In this document: in pieces, positions 10,591 through 19,352 of the stretch | Position numbering within the stretch: the first letter of the stretch is position 1 | How the letters are laid out: every line of letters starts with the position of its first letter | NCBI GenBank assembly: GCA_021204375.1 | Contig: JAJPZL010000388.1 | Location: 1-24,116 of the forward strand | DNA length: 24,116 nt | DNA from: Bacteroides sp. | GTDB lineage: Bacteria; Bacteroidota; Bacteroidia; Bacteroidales; Bacteroidaceae | Reading direction: 5' to 3' | Made by a program: the position numbers and the translations under genes | The notes under the pieces: model-generated | What the model saw: only the letters and a program-made list of their open reading frames with translations | Database searches by the model: none | What the model was told of the DNA's origin: nothing

Positions 10591-10602
10591 ATAACATGTT
10601 AT
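10591..10602. promoter_or_regulatory. 12-bp perfect palindrome near the predicted transcription start
   Basis: ATAACATGTTAT is a perfect inverted repeat of 12 bases, seven bases downstream of the candidate -7 element and 20 bases ahead of the DUF2723 start codon. The location would suit an operator for a dimeric repressor. No regulator is known for it, and an AT-rich palindrome of this length can occur by chance. Confidence 0.3.
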
Positions 10603-10622
10603 CAACTCTACAACCATATTAA

Positions 10623-13600
10623 ATGAGACAGTACAAGACTGTAAACAACCTTGCCGGTTGGTTTACCTTTGTGATTGCGGCCATTGTCTATTGCATGACA
10701 ATTGAACCTACTGCTAGTTTCTGGGATTGTCCCGAGTTTATTACTACCGGATACAAACTGGAAGTGGGTCACCCCCCCGGAGCGCCCTTCTTTATGCTCA
10801 CAGCGAATGTCTTTTCACAATTTACTTCTGATCCTACACAGGTAGCCAAGATGGTGAATTACATGAGTGCCCTGATGAGTGCATTCTGTATTCTGTTCCT
10901 TTTCTGGAGCATTACCCATCTGGTGAAGAAGCTGGTGGTGACGGATGAGGGAAATATAACGACCGGTCAGTTGATCACCATTATGGGATCCGGTCTGGTG
11001 GGCGCTCTGGCTTATACTTTCAGTGATACCTTCTGGTTCAGTGCGGTAGAGGGTGAGGTGTATGCTTATTCGTCCCTGTTTACGGCACTTGTGTTCTGGA
11101 TGATCCTGAAATGGGAGAATGTGGCCAATGAACCGCACAGTGACCGCTGGTTGGTTTTGATCGCTTACCTGACGGGACTTAGTATCGGGGTTCACCTGCT
11201 GAACCTGCTCTGTATCCCGGCGATTGTATTGGTCTATTATTATAAAAAGAAGCCGGATGTAGACCTCAAAGGTTCGTTGCTGGCTCTGCTTGCCTCAGGC
11301 ATTCTGGTGGCTGCCGTACTGTACGGTGTGGTACCGGGTGTGGTGAAAGTAGGGGGGTGGTTCGAGCTTCTCTTTGTCAACGGGCTGGGAATGCCTTTCA
11401 ATACCGGTCTGATTATCTTTATTGTGCTTCTGACTATTTCTATTATCTGGGGTATTTATGAGAGTTATGTGGTCAGGAACAGGATCCGGATGAATATCTC
11501 TTTCCTGGTAACGGTAGCCTTGCTGGGTGTTCCATTTTATGGTCATGGAACCAGCAGTGTAGTGATCGGTATTATCGTACTGGCCGCCCTGGCTGCCTAT
11601 CTGTTTGCCAAAAAGCTGGATGTAAAATACCAGATATCGGCCCGGGTGATGAATACGGCGATGCTTTGTATCATGATGATGATGATCGGGTACTCTTCCT
11701 ATGCGGTGATCGTGATCCGCTCGATGGCCAATACTCCGATGGACCAGAACTCTCCGGAGGATATCTTTACGCTGGCAGAGTATCTGGGACGTGAGCAGTA
11801 CGGTACCCGTCCGCTCTTTTACGGAAAGACCTATGCCTCAAAAGTAAAACTGAAAGTAGAGAATAATTACTGTGTTCCGGTAGTTAACGAAGGAGCTCCT
11901 GTCTATGCACAGAAAGAAAAAGAGTATCCGGATGAGAAAGATAGTTATATAGTGACCCGTAATCGCATGGATTATGAGTTTGCCCAGAATATGCTTTTCC
12001 CCCGTATGTATAGTGAAGCTCATGCCGATCAGTACGAAGGGTGGATGGATGTAAAGGGACGCATGCAGATGTACGATCAGTGTGGAGAGATGATCCAGGT
12101 GAAGATCCCGACCCAATGGGATAATATAAAATTCTTCTTCTCTTATCAGGTTAACTTTATGTACTGGCGGTACTTCTTCTGGAACTTTGTGGGACGTCAG
12201 AACGATATTCAGAGCCATGGAAGTATAGAACACGGTCGCTGGATCATAGGTATTAACTTTATTGATAAATTATTGGTGGGTGATCAGACCTTGTTGCCTA
12301 CCGAACTGAAAGAGAATAAAGGACGGAATGTCTATTACGGGCTTCCCTTCCTGCTTGGTATTGTAGGTTTGTTGTGGCAGGCTTATAATAAGAATAGCCA
12401 GGGAATACGGGGATTCTGGATCGTCTTTTTCCTCTTCTTTATGACCGGACTGGCTATTGTCCTCTATCTGAACCAGACCCCGGGACAACCGCGTGAACGG
12501 GATTATGCTTATGCTGGCTCGTTCTATGCCTATGCTATCTGGATCGGTATGGGAGTTGCAGGAGTGGTGCAGTTGTTAACTTCCAGACTCCGGATGAAGG
12601 AGACACAGGCGGCTATACTGGCTACTGTACTCTGTGTGCTGATCCCGATACAGATGGGGGGGCAGAACTGGGACGACCATGATCGCAGCAATCGTTATAT
12701 GTGCCGTGACTTCGGGCAGAACTACCTGATGACTCTTCCGGAAGGTACCTATCCGATTATCTATACCAACGGGGATAATGATACATTCCCGCTGTGGTAT
12801 AACCAAGAGACGGAGGGTTTCCGTACGGATGCCCGGGTATGTAACCTGAGTTACCTGAGTACAGACTGGTATATTGATCAGATGAAGCGGGATGCGTATG
12901 ATTCGCCGGGACTTCCGATCACCTGGAGCCGTCTGGAATATGTACAGGGTACCAATGATTATATTCCGGTCCGTTCCGATATTATGGGACAGCTGGAGAC
13001 GCTTTATAAACAGAATCCGGAGCAGGCTATGGTAGATTTCGGGGAGAATCCGTATGAACTTCATAACATCCTGAACAACTGGGTGCGCTCTTCCAATGAG
13101 GGTTTGAGAGTAATACCGACTGATAGTATTGTATTGAAAATAGATAAGGATGCCGTACGCCGCAGTGGTATGATGATACCGGAAGCACTGGAGGATTCTA
13201 TTCCCGACTATATGCATATCTCTCTGAAAGGGAAGCGGGGGCTTTATAAGAATGAGTTGATGATGTTGGAGATGCTTGCCCATGCCAACTGGGAGCGTCC
13301 TATCTATATGGCTACTACGGTAGGGAGTGAGAACCACCTGAACCTGACGGAGCACTTCTCTCAGGAGGGATTAGCTTACCGCATTACACCGTTCAATATG
13401 GCCCAACTGGACGGACGTATCAATAGCGAAGCGATGTACGAAAACCTGATGACCCGTTACAAGTATGGTAATATGGCCGAAAAGGTCGTCTACATTGACG
13501 AGAATACAATGCGTATGTGCTATACCCACCGGCGTATGTTCAGCCAGGTAGCCAGCCAGCTGGTGAAAGAGGGAAAGATGGAGAAGGCACTGAATGCCCT

Positions 13601-13940
13601 GGAATATGCCGAAGAGGTGATCCCGGCCTACAATGTTCCCTACCATGTACAGAATGGTTCCTTTACCATGGCCGAAACTTACTATCAGTTAGATAAATTT
13701 GAAAAAGGAGATGAGATCATGATCGCCCTGGCGGATAATGCAGTAGAGTATATGACCTGGTACCTGAGTCTGAGTGACCGGTTCCTGAGTATCTCTACCA
13801 ATGAATTCATCTATTACCTGCAGGCACTCCATACATATATTGGTAAGTTGGAGGAATATAAACGGCCGCTCGCAGAAGAGTATGGTAGTCAGATGGATAT
13901 ACTTTACCAGATGTTTACCCAACGTACCGGGTTGAGATAA
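10623..13940 (+). CDS. DUF2723 family membrane protein (glycosyltransferase family 117-like)
   Basis: 1105 residues, full-length for this Bacteroidota family. The N-terminal portion is a GT-C-like polytopic membrane domain: after the first span comes TIEPTASFWDCPEF (residues 26-39) and GHPPGAPFFML (49-59), the conserved DUF2723 loop with acidic residues in the place expected for a lipid-phosphate-sugar transferase. Many further spans follow up to about residue 670 (ending in the GQPRERDYAYAGSFYAYAIW region), then a soluble C-terminal part with a tetratricopeptide-like helical tail. The likely role is transfer of sugar from a lipid carrier onto envelope proteins or glycans, by fold analogy only. 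The gene appears monocistronic. It has no disruption over 3.3 kb, an internal control for the frameshifts seen elsewhere in this window. Confidence 0.85.
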   Translation: MRQYKTVNNLAGWFTFVIAAIVYCMTIEPTASFWDCPEFITTGYKLEVGHPPGAPFFMLTANVFSQFTSDPTQVAKMVNYMSALMSAFCILFLFWSITHLVKKLVVTDEGNITTGQLITIMGSGLVGALAYTFSDTFWFSAVEGEVYAYSSLFTALVFWMILKWENVANEPHSDRWLVLIAYLTGLSIGVHLLNLLCIPAIVLVYYYKKKPDVDLKGSLLALLASGILVAAVLYGVVPGVVKVGGWFELLFVNGLGMPFNTGLIIFIVLLTISIIWGIYESYVVRNRIRMNISFLVTVALLGVPFYGHGTSSVVIGIIVLAALAAYLFAKKLDVKYQISARVMNTAMLCIMMMMIGYSSYAVIVIRSMANTPMDQNSPEDIFTLAEYLGREQYGTRPLFYGKTYASKVKLKVENNYCVPVVNEGAPVYAQKEKEYPDEKDSYIVTRNRMDYEFAQNMLFPRMYSEAHADQYEGWMDVKGRMQMYDQCGEMIQVKIPTQWDNIKFFFSYQVNFMYWRYFFWNFVGRQNDIQSHGSIEHGRWIIGINFIDKLLVGDQTLLPTELKENKGRNVYYGLPFLLGIVGLLWQAYNKNSQGIRGFWIVFFLFFMTGLAIVLYLNQTPGQPRERDYAYAGSFYAYAIWIGMGVAGVVQLLTSRLRMKETQAAILATVLCVLIPIQMGGQNWDDHDRSNRYMCRDFGQNYLMTLPEGTYPIIYTNGDNDTFPLWYNQETEGFRTDARVCNLSYLSTDWYIDQMKRDAYDSPGLPITWSRLEYVQGTNDYIPVRSDIMGQLETLYKQNPEQAMVDFGENPYELHNILNNWVRSSNEGLRVIPTDSIVLKIDKDAVRRSGMMIPEALEDSIPDYMHISLKGKRGLYKNELMMLEMLAHANWERPIYMATTVGSENHLNLTEHFSQEGLAYRITPFNMAQLDGRINSEAMYENLMTRYKYGNMAEKVVYIDENTMRMCYTHRRMFSQVASQLVKEGKMEKALNALEYAEEVIPAYNVPYHVQNGSFTMAETYYQLDKFEKGDEIMIALADNAVEYMTWYLSLSDRFLSISTNEFIYYLQALHTYIGKLEEYKRPLAEEYGSQMDILYQMFTQRTGLR

Positions 13941-13948
13941 AGAACGGG

Positions 13949-13993
13949 AAAGATCCTGATAGCTTCTGTGGACAGAAGTATCCGGATCTTTTT
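13949..13993 (+). terminator. strong intrinsic terminator after the DUF2723 gene
   Basis: AAAGATCC at 13949-13956 pairs with GGATCTTT at 13984-13991. Inside, GATA/TATC and CTTCTG/CAGAAG extend the stem with one mismatch and one bulge, closing on a TGGA tetraloop. The hairpin of about 18 pairs runs into a T-tract ending at 13993. It starts eight bases after the DUF2723 stop codon and ends 25 bases before the deacetylase start. Confidence 0.85.
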
Positions 13994-14018
13994 ATGTATA
14001 ACCAATTTCCGAAGAATT

Positions 14019-14627
14019 ATGCTGATCGAACAACCATCTCTGTTATTAAGAATTTTATATCCCAGTGCCATCTGGAGAATGGACCCGAATGCGAAGGCGG
14101 TTTATCTGACGTTTGATGACGGCCCTGTACCGGGTATTACTCCGTGGGTGCTTGACCTGCTGGATGAGTATGGAGTGAAAGCTACTTTTTTCCTGGTGGG
14201 TAATAATGTAAGGAAACATCCGAAAGAGTTCCGTATGATCCTTGAGCGGGGGCACCGGGTAGGTAACCATACCTACAATCATATCCGTGGATTTGAATAC
14301 AAAGCAGCGGAGTACCTGGCCAATGCAGATAAGGCAAATGAATTGATCCGCTCGGATCTGTTCCGTCCTCCGCACGGTCATATGGGGATAAAGCAGTATT
14401 ATGCCCTGCGGGATAAGTATAAAGTGGTGATGTGGGACCTGGTGACCCGTGATTACAGTAAACACCTGAATGGACCGCAGGTATTTTCCAAGCTAAAAAA
14501 GTATGTCCGTAACGGTTCCATTATTACTTTCCACGACTCCCTGAAGGTAGAGAATAACCTGAAATATGCCCTTCCCCGCTCTATTGAATACCTGCTGGAG
14601 CAGGGATATGAGTTCCGTCTGCTCTAA
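14019..14627 (+). CDS. polysaccharide deacetylase family protein (NodB homology domain)
   Basis: 202 residues, essentially one NodB domain (carbohydrate esterase family 4), a metal-dependent enzyme that removes N- or O-acetyl groups from peptidoglycan or other glycans. All catalytic motifs are visible: TFDDGP at 31-36 (base and metal Asp), H84/H88 in NHTYNH, RPPHGH at 116-121, the WDLVTRDYS segment, and FHDS at 171-174. No signal peptide is obvious; the N-terminus LLLRILYPSAIW is hydrophobic but short, so localisation is uncertain. The start is ATG 14019; an upstream in-frame ATG at 13968 lies inside the terminator hairpin and is rejected. Its end faces the regulator remnant with only seven bases between. 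Confidence 0.9.
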   Translation: MLIEQPSLLLRILYPSAIWRMDPNAKAVYLTFDDGPVPGITPWVLDLLDEYGVKATFFLVGNNVRKHPKEFRMILERGHRVGNHTYNHIRGFEYKAAEYLANADKANELIRSDLFRPPHGHMGIKQYYALRDKYKVVMWDLVTRDYSKHLNGPQVFSKLKKYVRNGSIITFHDSLKVENNLKYALPRSIEYLLEQGYEFRLL

Positions 14628-14634
14628 ACAGGTT

Positions 14635-17600
14635 TTACAGGTCGGCCGGATGTATTTCTTTCTCTTTTCCGGTTTCTGAGGGGGTTGTGAATTGTTCTAG
14701 ATACTCTTTGGGCAACATACCGAATTCCTTTTTAAAACAGCTGCTGAAATATTTCGGATCGTTGAACCCTACGGCATAGGCCAGTTCGGAGATGCGGACG
14801 TTTTTCTTCTCTTCCGCAATGCGGCAGGCGGCTTTTAAACGGATATTCCGGATAAAGGCGGAGGTGTTGAGTCCGGTGAGTGACTTAAGCTTTTTGTAGA
14901 GGGTGGATTTGCTGGAACCCATTTCACTGATAAACTGTTGCTGGTCAAAATCGGGATTATCGAGGTGCCGATGCACACAGTCGATGGCCCGTTGCAGGAA
15001 CTCTTCGTCCATGGTGGTATATTGGAGTTCCCGAGCTTCAAAAACAAGTTGTTTCCGGAAATCACGTACTACCCGTTCCCTGGTCTTTAATAGGTTCCTG
15101 ATCTTGGCATGGAGTATGCTCAGGCTGAAAGGCTTGGTGATATAGCCGTCTGCGCCTGACTCGTAGGCTTCAATACGATCCCCTTCCCGGTTTTTGACAG
15201 TAAGCAGAATAACCGGGATGTGGCAGGTGTCAAAGTTGGCTTTTAATTCCCGGCAGAATTGGGTCCCATCCATAACGGGCATCATTACGTCCGATACTAC
15301 GAGGTCGATCTCTTGTTCCCGGATCATGCGTAGTCCCTCTTTTCCGTTCTCTGCTGTAGAAACACGGTACTCCCGGTTTAGTAGTTTCACTATAAGCTCA
15401 ATTAACTCTTTGTTGTCTTCGAGAATAAGGAGAGAGCTTTTTTCATTTTCCCCGGATCCTTCCCGCAGATTTTCTGCTATTTCCGGTTCTGTTTCTACGG
15501 GAAGCGTACCGAATACCAGGGTATCATCGATCTGCTCTTCGCTGTATGCATGGCGGCTGTAAGGGATCTCTACCCGGAAGGTGGTTCCTTTTTCCGGTTC
15601 ACTTTCTACAGTGATAGTACCGTTGTGTAGTTGTACCAGATCCTTAGTCAGGGATAATCCGATACCGGTACCGATGGTTTTGAACCGCCGGTGATCTCCT
15701 TCGTAAAAGCGGGTAAAGAGGGTACTGAGTGCTTCTTTATCGATTCCTTTTTTCCATTATCTTTTACGCTGAGTATCACCATTTTTTCTCTTCGTTGCGC
15801 ATAAGTTCAATCCATATAGTGCCTCCCTCTTCGTTGTATTTGGCGGCGTTGGACAGGAGATTATAAAGGATCTTATCCATTTTATCAAAATCGAAATAGG
15901 CAGGCAGGATCTCCGGGTCGGCGATCAGGGAGAAGTGTAACTGTTTCTTTTTGATAAGCGGTCGGAAGCTTTCCAGGCTATTACGGGTAAAGGCTGCGAG
16001 GTCTCCCTTGGCTACTTTTAGTTGCAGGTTACCGGTCTCTGCTTTCCGGAATTCGAGTATTTGTTGTAACAGCCGGATCAGCCGGTTGATATTTTGGGTC
16101 ATGGTCTGGTAGAGTTCTCCATGTCCGGGCGACTTCATTTTCAGTTCATCCACGGTAGCTGAAATAATGGTCAGGGGTGTCAGCAGTTCGTGGGTGATGT
16201 TGGTAAAGAACTGGAGTTTTGAATAGTTCAGTTCGTCGGCCTTAGCCTTTTCCAGCTCTTTGATACGTAATGCATCCCGGAGGCGCATCCGGTTACCGAT
16301 CACCAGGATGGTGATCCAGACGATCCCTCCCAGCGCAAAGATATAGAGCATCCAGGCCCACCAGCTTTTCCAGGGTGGAGGTAAAATAAGTATCTGCAGG
16401 GTTCGTACAGGATTGTCGGTCGCTATTCCACCGTTGGAGGCGTATACTTCGAACGTATAATTTCCGGGAGCCAGGTTGTTGTAGTGGGCAAATCTGCGGG
16501 AGGCGTCGCTGTTTTGCCATTTATGGTCGAATCCTTTCAGCCGGTAAAAGTAGTGGGTCTGGAGAGGATCTGTGTAATTCAATCCGGAGAATTCTATACT
16601 AAAGTTGTTCTGCCGGTAATTCAGGGTTATTTTTTTCTGTAAACTCCGGTGTGGCGGGGGATATCCGATGCTTTATTTTTTCTTCATAATTCTCCCACGG
16701 TTGATTGTATATTTTAATATCGGTCAGTATCACCCGGTTTTGTGTGTCGTAGGGTTCTATCTGGTCGGGAAAGAAGCTGTTATATCCGTTGTGGCCACCG
16801 AATATCATTCCATATTTTTCAGAATAGGCAGATACTCCTCTCAGGAAGGTATTGTCCTGCAGGCCGTGGCGCATGGTGTATACCTGGAAAGTGCTCTCTT
16901 CCGGCTCTTGTGGAACGGTCAGTCTGACCAGCCCCGCATTGGTACTCAGCCAAAGGTCGTTCCTGCCATCTTCTTCTATACTGAACACGCCGTCCCCGGG
17001 CAGGTTTAACTATTCATTCAGGCAGATGAAAATATCTTTTCCGGCATCGTACAGGTGTAATCCGTTCCCGTCGGTTTCTGCCCAGATGCGGTTTTTGCTA
17101 TCCTTGAAAATAGTTTGTACACCGGTTTTGTTGGAGAGATTATTACCGGTCGAGTAATTTTTGATGGAAGGTTTACCGGGGTCCCTGTCGGAGGGGGTGA
17201 TGCATAATAATCCGTAGCTTCCGCTGCCGATCCATATATTTCCTTCGTTATCCTCTTCGAGGCAGTAAAAATATCCGGGATAGCTGTTTTGAGTGATGTT
17301 ATAACCGGTACCTTCTGCGGTCAGCAGAGCAATCCCGCTTTTGGTGGCTATCCAGTAATTCCCGTTCCGGTCTGCTAGTACTTCATATACACAGTTACTG
17401 GGTAGCCAGGTATGGGTAGAGGAGTAGATATTTTCCAGTTTTTTTCTGCCGGATCATAGACCAGAATACCTATGTTAAAAGTAGAGAGCCATATTTTGCC
17501 GTCTGCGGAAGATTGCATCATGGAATTAATGGTAGGTAGTTCTGTCATAGAGTTGAATCCGGGCAGGCTTTTGTAATGGGTAACTTTTTCCGTAACCGGG

Positions 17601-18779
17601 TCTTTGATGATGAATCCGTAACTTCCTATACCCAGCCAGATCTTTTCCTGGTCATCTATGAGGATACTCCTTACGGAACTGGAAGTGAGTTATGCTTTGA
17701 CCTCTTCGAGCGGATAGTGGCTAAAGGTGGACTTCCGGGTATTGATAAAGTTTACTCCTCCTCCCAGCATACCGAGCCAGAGGGTTCCCTGATCGTCCCT
17801 TAAGATCGCGTTCACTTCGTTGAATGAGAAATAACGGGCATCTTTACGGGGCATGTAGTTGGTGAATTCGGGAATGCCAGTACTCATATCCAGTACGGAG
17901 AGCCCGCTGCGGGTACCGATCCATAAAGTATGGGTATGAAGATCCTCTTCCATCGCATACACAATGTTATCGATCAGACTGTTCTCATCGTTACTGTTGT
18001 GGATAAAAGGGTGTCAGATGCTTTCTGCTATCTCATAGGGGTTCTCTAACTGGTATATTCCTGCTCCCAGGGTGCCCATCCAGATGCGGTTCCCGGAATC
18101 TTCAAAGATAAAGTGGGAAGAGTAGTAGGGCATTACGCCGGTATAGCTGAAAAAGTTGTCGGAATTGGGATCATACCGGAACAATCCCTGGCTGGTGGAT
18201 ATCCAGAGTTGTTTGCAGCTGTCTTCATAGAGGTGCTGTATACTGTAAGGGCCGAGATCCACCTTCGTGTTTTCCCGGTCGTATATAAAGCAGGAGTCGG
18301 TCTCTGCCTGGTAACGGAAAAAGGCCTTTGTCGCTTCCTATATAAGTGATCCCTGTAGAAGTAGTATAGATCGCATTGATCACATTGTTGTGGAACCGGT
18401 GGTCGGATAACTCCCGAAATTCTCCTGTCAGCTTATTCATAATATTGACCCCGTTATTCGTTCCGATCCATACATTGTGATCCGTATCTTCCGAAAGGCA
18501 ACGGATATTATTATTGGAAAGGCGTTGGGGAGTATAAAGGTTTGTCTTATAGGTTTTAAGCTGGTAGCCGTCGTACTGACAGAGACCACTGGTGGTAGCG
18601 ATCCATATATGTCCCTCCTTATCCTGGTATATACGTCTTACCTCATTGGTAGGCAGGCCGTTCAGGGTAGAGAGTTGCCGGAATTGCAACCACGATAGTT
18701 GAATATCGCGGCTGTTTGTCTCCAGGGCCAGTAACCATAGAATGGCAAAGAGGGTTTGCCGTATAAAAGTGTTTTTCAT
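14635..18779 (-). pseudogene. hybrid two-component system regulator (HTCS), heavily degraded
   Basis: Remnant of a regulator of about 1380 residues, of the Bacteroides type that senses a glycan fragment in the periplasm and switches on a polysaccharide utilisation locus. Reading leftwards: signal peptide; two-component propeller repeats (18700-16950); Y_Y_Y domain; membrane span (about 16369-16292); histidine kinase with phospho-His at codon 16192 (NITHELLTPL); ATPase N-box and G-box; receiver domain with phospho-Asp at codon 15291 (VVSDVMMP); C-terminal AraC helix-turn-helix. Frameshifts: T run of the coding strand at 18318-18322; A runs at 17439-17445, 16630-16636, 15782-15787 and 15748-15753. 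In-frame stops: TGA 18014-18016, TAA 17690-17692, TAG 17010-17012. Sequence on both sides of each lesion continues the family. A receiver plus AraC fragment from 15390 could still be translated. Confidence 0.92.
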
Positions 18780-18859
18780 ATCTAATTTGCTTCCGTGTGT
18801 TCAAAATATTCACTCCGTAGGGTGAAAGAAAGAAGAATGACTGTCTCCCGGGTGTTTGT

Positions 18860-19333
18860 TTAGCGTGTATGCGGGGCGCCGTACTCTTTTGCGGTCATAT
18901 TTTCTACGGCTATCTTCTATATCTTTACATTCCGTACTGCCGGGTCGGAATAGATGAATTCTTTTTGGGTATAGTGCTTCGTAATGATATTGAGCGCTTT
19001 CCGCTTTTGCTCCATCTCTTCTATAAATTCTACTTTTCCCCGGCACATCACGCTTTTGGCCTTCATCCGGTAACTACAGGCTACCTTCGGATGCTGAAAG
19101 GCCAGTTTATGATCGGTACTGAAAGTAATGCATACATTGTTATTAACTGCCAGCATATCGATACTGCTCCCGGTAGGGCCGGAGTGGAGATAGATCACTC
19201 CATCCCGGTAACCAAAATTCATGGGGATCACATAGGGATTCTGTTGCAGGTCGGTGATACCTACAAAACAGATATCGCAACGGGAGATGATCTCCTCTAT
19301 TTGTTCCTTTTCTTCAATAAAAATAGTCTTCAT
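18860..19333 (-). pseudogene. pyridoxamine 5'-phosphate oxidase-fold protein, stop codon 18 residues early
   Basis: A small FMN- or heme-binding split-barrel protein of the Bacteroidales 'pyridoxamine 5'-phosphate oxidase family'. From ATG 19333 it reads MKTIFIEEKEQIEEII, then family strands (CFVGITDLQQNPYVIPMNFGY, GVIYLHSGPTGSSIDMLAVN, VCITFSTDH, CSYRMKAKSVMCRGKVEFIE). The frame meets TAG at 18917-18919, then continues in the same frame for 18 more family-like residues (KIAVENMTAKEYGAPHTR) to TAA at 18860. The TAG sits where a Trp codon (TGG) would be expected. The shortened protein (138 residues) keeps most of the barrel and might still fold, so loss of function is likely but not certain. 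It begins 19 bases after rnr and probably shares its transcript. Confidence 0.8.
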
Positions 19334-19352
19334 GGATGGGAATTTTATGGGT

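Noticed and set aside
18807..18835. Short inverted repeat TTCAC/GTGAA between the regulator remnant and the oxidase-fold gene
   Set aside because: The five-base arms around an eight-base gap are too short to distinguish from chance, and there is no T-tract in the useful direction.
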